Origin: Kryptolebias marmoratus
Lineage: Eukaryota > Chordata > Actinopteri > Cyprinodontiformes > Rivulidae
Reading direction: 5' to 3'
Length of the DNA stretch: 64,000 bases
Assembly (NCBI RefSeq): GCF_001649575.2
Contig: NC_051434.1
Span: 18,160,524 to 18,224,523, forward strand
Under the pieces are notes generated by a model. It had not been told where the DNA came from. It did no database searches and worked only from the letters and a program-made list of their open reading frames with translations. The translations under genes were made by a program, and so were the position numbers. Shown here piece by piece: positions 12,610 through 25,014 of the stretch. The number at the start of each line of letters is the position of its first letter. Position 1 is the stretch's first letter.

Positions 12610-13870
12610 GCCAGACTCATATGAAAACATATGAATATCCATATTCAGACACAAACCCATATACAGTGAGCAACCTTTTAGTCTTCCTTCTCCATCATCC
12701 TCCACCAGGCAGAGGAGAAAACACACAGGGGAGGGTCATGGAGGCTGGGAGGTCAGACAGAAACGTGACGAGCCCAAGCATGTGAGTGCTCTCAACCCCA
12801 CTCCGCCATCTTAGCACTCCTCTCACTTCACCGAATCCACCTCATTTCCATTTTCTGACTGGAACAGGAGTGAGGCTGTCTTTAAAGTGATAATCCAAGA
12901 TCGTCTTTCTTTTTCCTGCCTGCGATGCTAAGCGCTCATTACCGGCATGCCTCCGCTCTGCACACTTTCCAGGGATCACCTGCCAATCACGCGGCGCGCT
13001 CCGTTTCTGTTAATAAAGTTTTCCAAGGCCGCGCTGCTCTCCGTGCCTACTCATTTGCTGTGGTTGACGCTGCTCATGTTATCTACCTGCAATGGAACTT
13101 TTTCCGCAACTTTCAAAACAATCTTGAAACATAACTGTAGCAGATGTTTTGAGGGGGCAAACACACACCACATGCTGGGAGAAAGTTTTCAGAAAGCGCC
13201 GTGCCACATGAAAAGAGGTTTATATCACAAAGTTATGATTACTTCACTAAAAGTACTGCAGTAACTTTAATCCCTACATCCCCCTCAGGTGTCACAAAGC
13301 CCTCAATCATTCTTCTTTCTCATTCCATCTTTTTTTTTTCTTTCAGTCTGTTCTGATCAAATAGAAAGCAATAACTAAATCCCTCAACATCACAGCACTC
13401 TCGTTGTCAAAGTTCCAGTCAATCTGTCCTCTATCTAGTTCTGAGCTGAGAGGTTCGGCGAAAAGAATTTTTCACCCTTAAATTGTATTTTTCATGTGAC
13501 AAATTCTCACTCTGCACTGCCAAAAAGTCTGAAGAAAAGTTCATATTCACATTTTTCGCAGCTTTCACCACTGACAGGTGATAAACAATGTGATAAATGG
13601 AAAAACAAAAAAAAAAAATTAAAACCAATACCTCGAGATGTGATTGTGAGAAAACTAGATTTTTTTGACACAATAAATGATTGTTGAATCATTTACTAAA
13701 GGGATAAAATAAAAAGTCAATCTCTAAGCAATTTTTGGACCTAACTATTGAGGCACTTAACGTATAGCGTTGTGGAAGAAAGAAAATCCTCTTTCAATTC
13801 TTGAGTTTTACTTATCAGGATATAATAAAAGTGATCTGATCTTTACCAGGTGGTAAAATTATTAAACCCA
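12610..13870. other. Non-coding, no gene seen
   Basis: Includes a slightly GC-richer patch (12740-13080) with two overlapping open frames of 69 and 105 codons. Neither has a recognisable domain. No splice or promoter evidence was found. Confidence 0.4.
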
Positions 13871-13877
13871 AACAAAG

Positions 13878-13985
13878 TCCATCCATCCATCCATCCATCC
13901 ATCCATCCATCCATCCATCCATCCATCCATCCATCCATCCATTTTCTTTACCCGCTTCTCCATTCCGGGTCACGGGGAGCTGGTC
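13878..13985. repeat. (CCAT)n tract with family E fragment
   Basis: 13878-13943 is a pure CCAT tract. It runs into 'ttctttacccgcttctcc' and 'gggtcacggggagctgg', the opening of the family E repeat also present at 18955, 19188 and (partly) 39255. It is truncated after about 42 bp, at the border with the Tc1 remnant. Confidence 0.85.
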
Positions 13986-13989
13986 CCAA

Positions 13990-15060
13990 ACAAAGCCAAA
14001 ATAGAAAATGTATGCATGTAGAGCCTCCTTTAGCAGTAATAACTCTTAGTAGTTGTTTTCTGTATAACTTAACCAGTCTCTCATAACCCAAATCATCCCC
14101 CCTCCACCACTGTGCTTGGCAGCTGGTTTGCAGTGTTTCTACTAAATTACTGTTTGGTTTTCACCAAACATTGTGCCGTGCATTATGGGTATGTCTCTAT
14201 CTTGGTCTCATCTGTTCCAGAGGTCTTGTGGTTTGTTCAGATGAATCTTTACAAACCTCAGTTGTGCTGCCACATTGTTTTTGGAGATGCTTAATTTCTC
14301 CTGGGTGACTGAGAATCTATACCAATGCATTTTGGCTTTGGGTTTTTTTTGTGTCGTTGTTGTTTACATATATAAATATTGACCTGGTGGAATCTCTTTG
14401 TGTTTTTGTACATTTGAGGTGATATTTGACTAATTGTAGAACCTGGTAAAGACCAGATCATTTTTCAGTGTCCCGGTATTGTCAGGTTTTGTTTTGCCTT
14501 TGAGTCTTGGTGCTTTGTTTTTCTGTTTTCGGGGGTTGTTTTCTATTATGCTTCAGTTTGGGTTTATTGTTTCTTTTCTTTTATTATTTAGTCGTTTTGG
14601 TTTAGTCCTTGTTCTTGTTGTCTTTGTTTCTTGTCATTCTTCTCTTGTCCTCAGTCAGCACGTCTTTTGCCACGACCATCTCCATCTGCCCATAATTGTA
14701 ATCACTCACCTGTGCCCACTTCCCATAATTATCCTCTGTCTTTAAAACTCAGTCATCTCCTCCACTTACTTTCTGGTTCATTGTTGCTGTTTGCTTGTTG
14801 CTATTTGCTTTTCGCCTATGCCAACTACCTATGTCCATGCCTTGCCTTGCTCTTTTCTGGATTTCTGTTATCATTTGTATTTTTGCTGCCACGTCAAATT
14901 TTGTTTTCATTTCTTTTATTTTTTAAAATAAATTTTTGTTTTGTTATAATGAGTGTACAATCTGGGTTCATCTCGTTCTCCACCATTCTTAACAGGTATG
15001 TAAAACCATTAAATTGAAAAAGGGGGGACTTTTTTCTCATGACTGTACTGTTCTCCAATA
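13990..15060 (-). pseudogene. Tc1-like transposon remnant split by a solo LTR
   Basis: The left part (13990-14479) carries antisense Tc1-type blocks: 'gagcctcctttagcagtaa', 'cagtctctcat', 'ttcaccaaacat', 'tctcatctgttccagagg' and 'cttgtggtttgttcagatg'. After the inserted LTR the element resumes at about 15000 with 'gtaaaaccattaaattgaaa' and 'tttttctcatgactgta', which resemble the recalled end of this family. Joining the flanks across the LTR and its 5-bp duplication gives a continuous element end. The transposase frame is wrecked and much of the middle is missing. The small plus-strand open frames here are chance. Confidence 0.7.
14480..14994 (+). mobile_element. Solo LTR, family S copy 1
   Basis: 515 bp. 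It starts TGTCAGG and ends CTTAACA (degenerate CCTGACA), flanked by a perfect 5-bp duplication GGTAT (14475-14479 and 14995-14999). It contains the family core 'ccacgaccatctcc', 'cacctgtgcccacttccc' and a poly(A) signal AATAAA at 14927-14932. TG...CA ends, a 5-bp target duplication and a poly(A) signal fit an LTR. No internal retroelement genes follow, so it is a solo LTR. Inserted in a Tc1 remnant. Confidence 0.85.
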
Positions 15061-15064
15061 TTTG

Positions 15065-15710
15065 GGGACCGTCTCAATCAATAACATTTAGTTCACTGTT
15101 GTGTTTGCTTCATTAGTTCAGCATCATAAAATAATAAATCAGCTGTTTCATTACAAATTAAAAGAACTGACGTTTTGCAAAACAGCTGAACACTATAAAA
15201 TAGCAAAAATAATGCTCACTCGTGATTGGGCTAACGCAGCTGTTTAATCCCTTTCTCTGAAGCCCCACATTAGTGGTTCAGAATATTTTGTTCCTGCTAA
15301 GCAGTGAGTTGCGTTTTCTTAACTTGACCATAATTGCAGCCAGATAGTTTGTTGAGCTGACTGCAAACTGAGTGCTGAATTTGATGTAACATCAATAAAA
15401 CGTTCCCTTTTCTCCAGGCTGAATGTCAGCAGGAGGCAGTACACAAAGGTGGTCTTGAATTTAGGCATATTCTGCAAGATTCTGCACGGAAATATACCTC
15501 TAAAAATGTCTCTGAAGGCCTGATATATAAGGTTTGTACACTGAATTACTGTGGTGTGACACTTGTTTATGTCAATGAATCATTTCAGGCTCACAAAATA
15601 TTTATTTCTGCTCCTGGATCAAACTTTACCACAACAATGTGTAAATTGTAAACTTTGGTCATGTGAATATTTTTGCGACAATGAACCACTTTTTTCACCG
15701 GCCGCTGAAG
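15065..15710. other. Non-coding, no gene seen
   Basis: AT-rich DNA between the Tc1 remnant and the family C block. Nothing was recognised. Confidence 0.4.
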
Positions 15711-15714
15711 GCAG

Positions 15715-16590
15715 AGGCGGAGCAAGATTGTTTTTGCCTTTGCTTGTGTGTTCAGTTGTTCAATCACTGAACAGATTTTAATGAAACTTTCAGAAACTAA
15801 ATCACTGGGTGCACGTCTGCAACTAATTAACTTTTGGAGTCAGCTCATTTAAAGATGGCCACCACAGCAAAGCAATCTAAGCTAACATAGAACTGGCTAG
15901 AATGCAGTCAGTCTTACAGATATTGAGCTAAATTTTAGAGTGGTAACAGCTGAGACTGATCCCCAACTTATACTTGGATGACTGACTGATTTCTTGAGAT
16001 CTGTGTGTACATCTACAACTGATTAACTTTTGGACTCAACCCAGTTCAAGATGGCCACCACAGCCAATTACCTTTAGAAAACACAAAAATGACTAACTCC
16101 GCCAATTTTACAGATATTGAGCTAAAATTTAGTGTTGTAGTAGCTGACCAGTATCTCTAACACATACTTGGAGTGTGATGCATTACGCAACATCTTTGAT
16201 TAAAACCTTGGCACTTACTGTTGGAGTCAACACATTTTGTCTGTTTGCAAAATATCTCAAGAACCACCGGACGGATTTCACTGAAGATTTTCAGAAAGTA
16301 ATTGTTAGCTGCACATTTACAACTGATTAAATTTTGGACTCAACCTTATTTAAGATGGTCGCCACAGCTAATTGACCTTAACCCACACAAAAATAGCTAT
16401 ACCTCAGTGAATGTTTCAGATATTGAGCAAAACTTTGGTGTGGTAGTAGAAGAACGTAATTCACCACAAGCACTAAGAGACCATGTGAGATCATATGATA
16501 AATCACATGAGATTGTGCATAATGCTTTTTTTGCAAGATTTGACCAAAATAGCTATAACTCTCATTTTTCAAATAAGATGATCTTAGTCT
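15715..16590 (+). repeat. Family C tandem block (about three units)
   Basis: Three head-to-tail units, each with 'ttttggactcaacc', 'aagatggccaccacag', 'aattacctttag', 'acacaaaaatg', 'ttacagatattgagctaaa', 'gtggtagtagctga' and 'acacatacttggag'. A boundary motif, 'caaaatatctcaagaacca' plus 'ggatttcactgaaga', precedes the third unit. Units differ by many substitutions and small gaps, so they are old. The 96-codon frame across the last unit is not a gene. Confidence 0.8.
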
Positions 16591-16669
16591 AAAACTGAAT
16601 AGTTTCTTATGCGATTTGACCTTTCATCCACACCTAACCTCCTTTAGTAGCACTAAAAATGACTAATAA

Positions 16670-17240
16670 TGAAGACTCTGGCCAAAGTAAAGATTTGCGA
16701 ATTCCCCTTTTTTGTGTTTGCGTGTGGACATTGGTAACCGGAGATTTAAAGGTCAGTGCATTCTAGTCTGTAACAAGTAATGCAGCGCTGACGTCACATA
16801 TGTGACCATTGTTATTGTTTGACCATGCAGTAAAGGGAAAATGTCTGCTATCAAAGAGGGGCTGATTTTTACCTTTTTGCCCGTTTGTTTTTAAAAACCC
16901 AACTGCTATAATACGTTGAATTGCAAAGGAGAAGGAGTCCTTGGAGGGCTTCAGTTTTACACCAGCTGTCCCTCTCGATACGGAGGCACGGTGCCACCAC
17001 CATTCAACGCCGTTGTCGCAAGTTTTGGATCAGCGATTATAAATGATGATGATTTAAACATGTCCACCTATGGGTTTGGCACAACGCTCAGTGGTGAAAT
17101 TCAGCCAGTTCGTGTAGATGAACACTTTTTTAAACCGATCCTGCGTGGATAGTATAATTTCTTCAAACGATGTGGCAGAGATATTTGGTTTTATAAAGAC
17201 CTGGCTACTTGTGGACTAGGCCTTAATATTGCATGCAGGA
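16670..17240. mobile_element. Possible non-autonomous DNA element remnant
   Basis: GC-richer than its surroundings, with 'gtttgcgtgtggacattgg', 'taaccggagattt' and 'gctgacgtcacatatgtga'. These resemble internal parts of fish MITE families I recall, but no terminal repeats were found. A 78-codon open frame (16916-17152) lies inside without a recognised domain. Neither a gene nor an element can be proven. Confidence 0.3.
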
Positions 17241-17309
17241 AACGGCCGAGGCATGAGTATTCTCTTCGGTCTTTAGCCTATTCCTATTCTTAACGCGAAC
17301 AAAAAAGCG

Positions 17310-17776
17310 TGAACATATCTCCCCAGTGCTTGCTTCCCTTCACTGGCTCCCCGTTCGTTTTAGAATTGATTTTAAAGTTTTATTGTTGACTTATAAGTCC
17401 CTAAATGGGCAGGCACCTGCATATTTGTCTGATCTTCTGCAGCCTTATGTGCCCTCTAGATCACTTAGATCAAGTGCCCACTTGTGCTTAGTTGTCCNNN
17501 NNNNNNNNNNNNNNNNNNNNNNNNNNNNNNNNNNNNNNNNNNNNNNNNNNNNNNNNNNNNNNNNNNNNNNNNNNNNNNNNNNNNNNNNNNNNNNNNNNNN
17601 NNNNNNNNNNNATTTATATTCACTGGCTTTTAATACATTGTGAGAATTGTAATGTTATTGTATTTTTGTATGTTTGTATTGAATGTTTATGTGTGCAGCA
17701 CTTTGGTCAACAACAGTTGTTTTTAAATGTGCTTTATAAATAAATTTGATTTGATTTGATTTGATTTGATTTGATT
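17310..17776 (+). mobile_element. L2-type LINE 3' end (interrupted by assembly gap)
   Basis: 17326-17497 translates without a stop into the C-terminal part of an L2-clade ORF2 protein (reverse-transcriptase polyprotein), including SLHWLPVRFRIDFKVLL followed by the typical 'PAYLSDLL' and 'PSRSLRSS'. After a run of Ns the sequence resumes with an L2-like 3' UTR ('cagcactttggtcaac', 'tgctttataaataaa') and ends in a (TTTGA)n tail at 17741-17776. Strongly 5' truncated. The gap hides the end of the ORF. Inactive. Confidence 0.85.
17498..17611. other. Assembly gap (114 N)
   Basis: Run of Ns inside the L2 fragment. Protein frames read across it are artefacts. Confidence 1.
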
Positions 17777-17779
17777 CCT

Positions 17780-18590
17780 GAGCAAACTGGTTGTGTATTT
17801 TTTATCTCCATGCTCTTTATCATGATTGTTGTGAGCCTTTTTTTACAATTTTTATTCCTTTTGCGTCTGCAGATCAGAGTTTGCTAAATGTTTCATTCAT
17901 GGCGTTGGCAGCGGGAGGACTCAGTCACAGGTTATCAAAGGTTTATGTAAAAAGATTAACCTCATCAGCAGAAGGCCAATAGCTAGATATTTCTCCCAGG
18001 CAAAATTCCGCCAATGAATATTCGGTGTCAAACATGCAGAGAGAGAATGAAAGGTAGTGTAGGAAGAACTGGATGGGACTCTTTGGGTAAAAAGCTGCCC
18101 TTTAATACCCACTGTGTCCTTCACAGTAACATGAATTATTGCTTACAGGTGACGGTTCAGGTCAAACTATTTATCACAGAGTCATGGTTAGATTTAAACT
18201 GACCACTGAGTCAAAGGAAACTGCTGTATACTGGTCAGGATTAAATGAATACTCTTGTTGATAAGCATATGTTTTCTGATTTGTGGGTTCATGTGTGAAG
18301 AATTAGCAAATCAAACCATATTCACTGTTGTTTTGGTTACACTTCATGCTACTTTATACTTCTTTATACTTCAGGGATTTACAAGAAGTGTTAGGAACAT
18401 AAGCTTACTGTTCTTTAGACCAATGATTTGAAAGCATAGGCCACCTTTCTGGTCATTAAAGGTACTCATTGTGAAGTATGAAAATCAAACATAATATAAA
18501 AGGTTATCCTGAATTATATCAAATGATGCAGTTTGACACTTTACTCCAGTAGTTTTTCAGATAGGTTGATATGCAGTTCTGAGATGCAGG
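17780..18590. other. Non-coding, no gene seen
   Basis: AT-rich unique-looking DNA. Overlapping 60-67 codon frames on both strands at 17791-18202 have no domain. Confidence 0.4.
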
Positions 18591-18596
18591 TAGTGA

Positions 18597-18690
18597 AGTG
18601 AAATTTATTTTTATAGCACTTTTCTGCACCAAGGCGACTCAAAGTGCTTTACAACACAGAAACAAAAATCAGGTACATAATCAAATACAG
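18597..18690 (-). mobile_element. LINE 3' tail fragment (L2-like)
   Basis: 'tttatttttatagcactttt' followed by 'ggcgactcaaagtgcttta' is the antisense of a widespread fish LINE 3' end, in which 'gcactttg' precedes a 'tataaataaa' tail. Short fragment. Confidence 0.5.
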
Positions 18691-18954
18691 ATAAAAACAT
18701 CATATCAAGGCACTCATAGAATGTAAACAAAACACTCTGCAGAATCTGTCAAAAACCACGTGGAAGCTTAAGTCACTTGATGTATCTTAATTAGGCTGGC
18801 TGTTAGTGGTGTGCAATGCTGCTAAATTTATTGTTCATCCAAAATGAAGAATAGACAGGTTCAGTATCACTAATATTGATCTGCTATTTTTCATTTAAAG
18901 GGGCAGCCAGTTCAGTTTCACATAGGAGAAAGCAGTGTGTCATGTTTTATCATC

Positions 18955-19490
18955 TGTCCATTCATTTTCTTTACCTGCTTCTCCTTTCTGGGACGTGGGG
19001 ATCTGGTGCTAATCTCCAGCGACGTGAAAGATGGGTGACACCCTGGAAAGGTTGCAAGACCGTCACAGGGACACATAGAGACAAACAAGACAGACAGTTA
19101 TTCACACTCTCACTCACACCTAGGGACAATTTGAAGTTCAAAATTAACCTAACATGCACGATTTTGGACTGTGGGATGAATCCGAAGTCCATCCATCCAT
19201 CCACCCATCCATTTCCTTTACCTGCTTCTCCTTTCTGGGTTGCGGGGAGCTGGTGCCTGTCTCACAGTCACTGTGTGAGAGGTGGGGACATCCTGGACAG
19301 GTGGCATGTCCATCATAGGGCCACATAGAGACAAATGAGACAAACAACCATTCAAGCTCTCACTCATGCCTAGAAAAAAATTTAGAGTTAAAAATGAACC
19401 TAACATGCATGATTTTGGACTGTGGGATGAAACCGAAGTTCCCAGAGTGAATCCAGGCATGCACAGGGAGAACACTTCGCCGCCATGCCT
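18955..19490 (+). repeat. Family E repeat, tandem pair
   Basis: Two head-to-tail copies (18955-19187 and 19188-19490) of a repeat common in fish: 'ttctttacctgcttctcc', 'acaccctggaaaggt', 'acatagagacaaac', 'actctcactca', 'ttaacctaacatgca', 'tttggactgtgggatgaa'. The second copy extends further, through 'agagtgaatccaggcatgca' and 'agggagaaca'. A short CCAT run joins the two. Open frames across it, up to 150 codons, are not genes. Confidence 0.8.
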
Positions 19491-19499
19491 CCCCATGTT

Positions 19500-22460
19500 T
19501 GATCAAAAAGATGCTAAATCTGAATGTAATTTCATGACTGACTTTTTGCTTTCCACTTTTAATTAGTATTTATTTGCATTTTAAAACCCAGGATGGATTT
19601 TGGAAATAACAAAACATTTTATTTCCTTTAATTGCACTTCTGGAATAGAAGGAACATCTTGAATGTAGAGGAAAGAAACATCTCCTGTATCAATCCCATC
19701 TAGTAGTGATACAATGTTAGCGTTGGTATCTGGCTCAAGCTCAGGTAAACAAACATGGTAAAATTGCGTAGAATCTCAGAGAAGACGTTTAGGTGGAAAT
19801 AAATAAGTGAACCAATTTTTATTGGTTAATTTTTAACCAATTAACCAATAATATTAGAAAAATACTGTGCAGATTTTGTTTTTTTTAAGCTTTGAAAATA
19901 ACCGTCAGTTTATTAGAAACCCTCCCTTAAATGAATATATTCAAAATATAATCATGTTGGAAACAGTTGAGGGCATTCACCACTCATTCAATTAAGCAAA
20001 TAAATCAAAGGATGTTACAAAATGTAGCTATTTAGCCAAATAAGAAAGATGTTTAATGAGAAAATTAAAAGCTGACAACGTTCCCTCAAGTTGTTACTAA
20101 ATTTGTAACTCAATCAAGCAGCTGGTTGTTTGTGCTGCAGGAGCTGCAGGGAGGTGACTGATGAAAATGAGGTTGACAGGCACCTCTGTGCTGTGGATTT
20201 CAGAAGAACAGATACAGCTAAATCATTTAGAAAATAAAAGATAACAATCTGGGCTCTGAATTATGTCGTCTGTTTTAAAGTGGGTCCACAAAGAAGCCAA
20301 TGGCTAGAAGGCACTGATTGCCTTGTTTAATATATAACATAGTTTAATACTTGATCTCTTGATAAAATAAGCCTAAATAAATAAAATGCAGGCCATGTTG
20401 CTCTGGATACTATTGAAAAAAAAAAAAGAATTGCAAGAACTAGAAGTCGACATTAAAGAGAGCTATATAACTATAGAGCTCAACTGTGAAGCTCAACTTA
20501 AAGGATAAAGGTGTTCTTATATTTGTAAAACCTTTAACACAAGAGACTTTATTTAAATGCATTTAAATGTTTAATTCTAAAAGCATAAAGAAGTCACTTT
20601 TACCTTTGAGTGTTTTTGACTATTTCTAACTTTCATAAGTTAAATGTTCCATGTTTAACAAATCATAATTATATCCAAAAAACCTCTCTTTACAGACAGG
20701 AACAAAATTGTTCTACTTTTTTAGTTAAAGACAGAAAAAATCCAAAAGAACTGAAAAACAGAAATAATTAGAAAAAGAGAAAAAATGTGAAAGCATAATA
20801 AATAATAAAAACAAATTACTAATGAATGAAAATCAGTCATCGCCATGAGACTGTAGCCAACCTCACTGAATGTGGTCAGAACAGAAAAACAGATGACAAA
20901 TTGAAAAGATGGATATTATGAATTGTAACCCCTGCAAAGATTAGAGGTGAACTCCAAGGTTAAGGTTCTTCAGTGTCAGATTAAACCATTAGTGAATGTT
21001 TGAATCAAAGTGGAGCCAATGGAAGATGGCCGAGCTAAAGAATTGTATAAAGTAATTTTCTCAATTGCATAAAGCAATTTTTTGCTTAATCTCCTCATCA
21101 TCATTTAAGATATATGGTCTGAAGTTTAAAAGAAGGATTAAGATCAAATTGCTTGGTCTTTTGGTTTCTTTTGCCTGGAAATTACCAAAGCCAAATTAAA
21201 TTTCTCCAAGGAAGAAGCTCTCCCTGGGCGTTACCACCCGAATCTTTGGGATGCCACCACTTTTAACGTTAGCCCCAGCATGCAGCATGAGATCCAGAAA
21301 ACCAGGAGATTTCTGTTTCTTCACAAGTCAAAGACATTAAGGGGATGGATTTAGAGCAAGGGGAGGGACAGAGTCAGGAGGTGAGAGTGATAGATGGTAC
21401 ACTGCGATGTCTCTTGGGGACTGAGAGAAAGTGAGAAAAAGAAGAGGTAAAGAAAGAGACAAGGAAGGAAGAGGGGGAGGCTGATTCAGTGTTAGCTGCT
21501 GCATCCTTGAAAGGGCAGGCAGACTTGGCAATGAAATCCATTCAAATTAAAACATTCACTACTGACACAAAAGCGGGCAGGAATACAAAAAGCAACTTAG
21601 CTGTTTGTTTGTTGGGCCTGCGGAGAAAAGACAGGAGAAAATTTTCTTTTTTTGTTGTCGGGCACGGCAGTTTATGTGAGTGTTTGTCTGGCTGTTTGCC
21701 TGCTTGCCAGTTTGAAAGTCCCTCCGCTCAGCTGTTTGTGCATGAATGCATGTGCACAGACTTTTACTTTGTTTGTGTGTGAGAGCATGAGGCTGGAGGC
21801 ATCGCGGGCATCAAGGAGCTGGAGAGTTTTGGGGAAAGGTCGTGAGGCACACTGCCTTGGCATGGTGGCATATTTCATTTATTTCATTTCTCACCTGGGC
21901 ATAACTGCGCTGCAGGGAAGATTAGGCTGCGACTCCTTAGTTTCTACTGAACATGCAGTGTGTGTTCCATTAGTGAGGTGAAATAAAATATTCTCCGACC
22001 TAAGTGTAAATAAATGATGGTGTTGTGGCTGAGTTCACTGGCAAAGTGGGTTCTTTTTTTTCACTATTTCATTTGTGTACACATATTGGATGGTGTTGGT
22101 TCAGAAAGAAAACCAGCACAGCCTAATGATACAACATGTAGGGTGTATTTTGGATATTTACAGTTTATAGAATGACTCATTTGGGTGGTAAGTGATCCCT
22201 GGTTTTTCAGTAGAATTTCAGCTTATTTTACCTGGTAAAGAACAGTCTAACCTTTTGTTATTATTTTGATGTGATTTTGTCTAGCTCATAAGGTGGTTAA
22301 CTTGATTATCTCAACATACCCAAGAAAATTTTATCTCGTCCTCTAGAGAAAACTACAGGCCTAGCCTTCCTTGAAGAAATGTGTATTGCCTGTTTCATGT
22401 CAAAGTTTTAAACTGAAATCTTCTGATAAAGGGACAAAGTTAGCACCATTTTGGTCAAAC
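19500..22460. other. Non-coding, no gene seen
   Basis: AT-rich DNA with a purine-rich stretch at 21330-21490 (AG-biased, giving a Ser/Leu/Pro-rich minus-strand frame). No exon, RNA gene or known repeat was recognised. Confidence 0.4.
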
Positions 22461-22469
22461 CTCATAAAT

Positions 22470-22780
22470 GACCTGATGTGCAGTCTCATACAGTATTGTG
22501 GGGGTTTGCGGTTTGTGTTAGCACTCAGAGTATATCATGGGGATGACTGTCAGTCTCTACCACACCAAATTTAGCTCAATTATCTGTGAAATTGACACAG
22601 GCGTGTTTTGTAAGATCAGCCCACTGTGGTGGCCACTTTTAATTGGTGAACAAACAGACAGAGTTGACAAAGTTTTACAAAACAATGCTGTGTGAGCAGT
22701 TAGGGCCTGGAGTATGTGCTAGAGATGAGCCTCAGATACAAACATGCCAAATGTGGCAAAAACAATATTGCCCTGCTTTT
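22470..22780 (-). repeat. Family C repeat (reverse orientation)
   Basis: Read on the minus strand it shows 'acagataattgagctaaatt', 'tggtgtggtaga', 'gacagtcatccccat' and 'atactctgagtgctaac'. A second partial unit near 22690-22760 has 'catctctagcacatactcc'. Matches the family C order at other loci. Confidence 0.7.
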
Positions 22781-22799
22781 GGGGGTGGGCAAAAATAAC

Positions 22800-24560
22800 A
22801 TAGTTTGTTTTCTCAAAACAATTTTGACACTTCTAAAGTTTTTTTTTAGCTTTTCTTAGTCAATATATTGTATTACAATAATCTGTTATTTTGAGAAAAC
22901 AAACAAAAGTTCATGTCAGTGAAGTTCTAAACATGCACTATTTCTGCTTTTCTTCACTACTCCAGATATTTTTGTAAACTGAGATTTTCTGCTGTGTTTG
23001 CACCTTGCATACACATGCAAATGAGATTTTTGGTGAGAAAAACTGAGGCGCACATTGACTTACATTATGCATTGTCTATTTTTAGTACTATTTTTAGTAC
23101 ATATTTTGCCACTGGTATCTATCTGCTCCTTTTTGAGCATCCAATTCAAAAACAAATAATGCTAATTATGTACCGTCGCATATTAACCTGTTCAGCAGGT
23201 GTAAGCAATTTGCCCTCATATTGCATCAAAATTCAGCAGAACACAGCTGTTCACCCTGCACAATCGAAACACGAGCATCCACCACACAGCAGGAACAAAA
23301 GTGGCAGAGAGAAAAAGAATGTTTTCTGACAGTGAACTAAGCTCCAGGTCTTAAGGAGCCCCCCTTTTGTTCATCTTTCAAAACTGTAACAAGATCTTAT
23401 GGTGGAACCAAGTTCAGGATGGTGTTTCTAAAACAGTAGGAGACATTTTGAGCTCAAAACTCATCAAAGGTTAGCTCAAAACTCATCAGGAAAACTTTGA
23501 CAAAACCGTGCTTGAGAAATTGTGCATCACTTTTTGTGTTTAGCCCCATAGAAGGTTGCAGACTGTTGCAAATTCTACAGGTGTTGCAAAAAGTCGAGAA
23601 AATATACACAACATATAGAACTTGTACTTCATGTGTACACCTGAACCAAGTCAGGCTTATGGCTAGTAGGGGTTCTGAAATGTCACTAAGTCACATGAAT
23701 AACGCATGGCCCATGTACAATTGACGTGCCTCAAAAATACTACACAAGTACTCCATCCTTGCTGTTTGTGTAGCCTGCAGGTCAGAAGAATATCTGACTA
23801 TATGTGGTGAGCACACACAATACAAGGGACAATACTTTCAGTTTATACATTATATAGAAAACCTAATTTGTAGCTTTGTCAGAGAGATAGATGGAGGAGG
23901 ATGACTCGCTGTGGTAACCACCCTGAAAAGGGGACAGCTAAAAGAATATGAAGAAGCTTCGTAGAAGGGAAGAAGATGACTGTCACCATTTTGCCACAAT
24001 GACTGAGGGTGTTGAACCTCTACAGGCAGATAATAGAAGCTAAGGAACAGCATAAAGCAATTTTCACTTTGCTAATACAGGAATGCCAACAGCAGAGCAT
24101 GAGGAGGCAGAGGGGGTTGGTGGGTGTGCCCATGGATTGAATGGCAGAGGCACTTTAGCCAGTATCACAGCCTGTTCAACCTGTATCTGACAAGTACTTT
24201 GCCTGTAATATTTTTCAAACTGAGTGTCAGTGATCACTGGCACCTCATAGCCCAGCTGCAAGCTGTCAGTCCCTATGACCTGTGTGTGTCCAAAATACTT
24301 ACAGTGGGTTGTGAGTGAGACATTAGTTGCAGATGCAACAGTGTCTGACACTCTTCAGTGGAAGACAGGATGCATTATACCTTTCAAAACATGCCTGCCT
24401 TCTTTTTGTTTTGCAGCAAATTAGGGTGAGATTAGATAAGGATGGTTCAGTGTGTATGAACTGACCCCTTAATTATGTGACAATAAAATTCATTATATTA
24501 GCCTCATTATATCATTTTTAGGTCTGGTGGGCAATCATATAATTGCCTGTATGGGTTTGT
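22800..24560. other. Non-coding, no gene seen
   Basis: AT-rich unique-looking DNA. Frames of 60-111 codons lack any domain. Confidence 0.4.
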
Positions 24561-24569
24561 TTTTTTAGT

Positions 24570-25010
24570 TAAATATAGAATTTAATAAAACTCTCAGCAA
24601 CCTTTAGATGTTTATCTACAACTAATTAACTGTTTCAATCAACCCAATTCAAGATGGCCGCCACAGCTAATCAGCTCTGACATACACAGAAATGGTTTTA
24701 ACTTAGTCAGATTTACTGATAATAAGCTAAAGAAGAAGTAGTACCTGAAAGTCATTCCAGGGACATTTGTTTGTAGGAACAGATTTTAGTGATGAAAATG
24801 AAGCTATCCACTGGATGGACATCTACAGCTGAGAAACTTTTGTATTTAACCCAATTCAAGATGGCTACACAGATACTGAGCTAAATTTTGGGAGGTAGTA
24901 GCTGAACATCATCTCCAACAGACACTCGGAGCGCTAACGGATCACATGCAATTTTGCATAAAATTATTTTTGAGATTTGACCAAAATGACAAACTCAACA
25001 TAAGATAATG
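24570..25010 (+). repeat. Family C repeat (two units)
   Basis: Two units. The first has 'caacccaattcaagatggcc' at about 24638; the second has 'aacccaattcaagatggct' at about 24847, then 'agatactgagctaaatttt', 'ggtagtagctgaacatcat' and 'ctcggagcgctaac'. Internal deletions shorten the second unit. Confidence 0.75.
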
Positions 25011-25014
25011 TTAG

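Noticed and set aside
18876..19496. 150-codon frame and overlapping minus-strand frames
   Set aside because: They fall in the family E tandem repeat; the recurring peptide motifs simply reflect the duplicated DNA.
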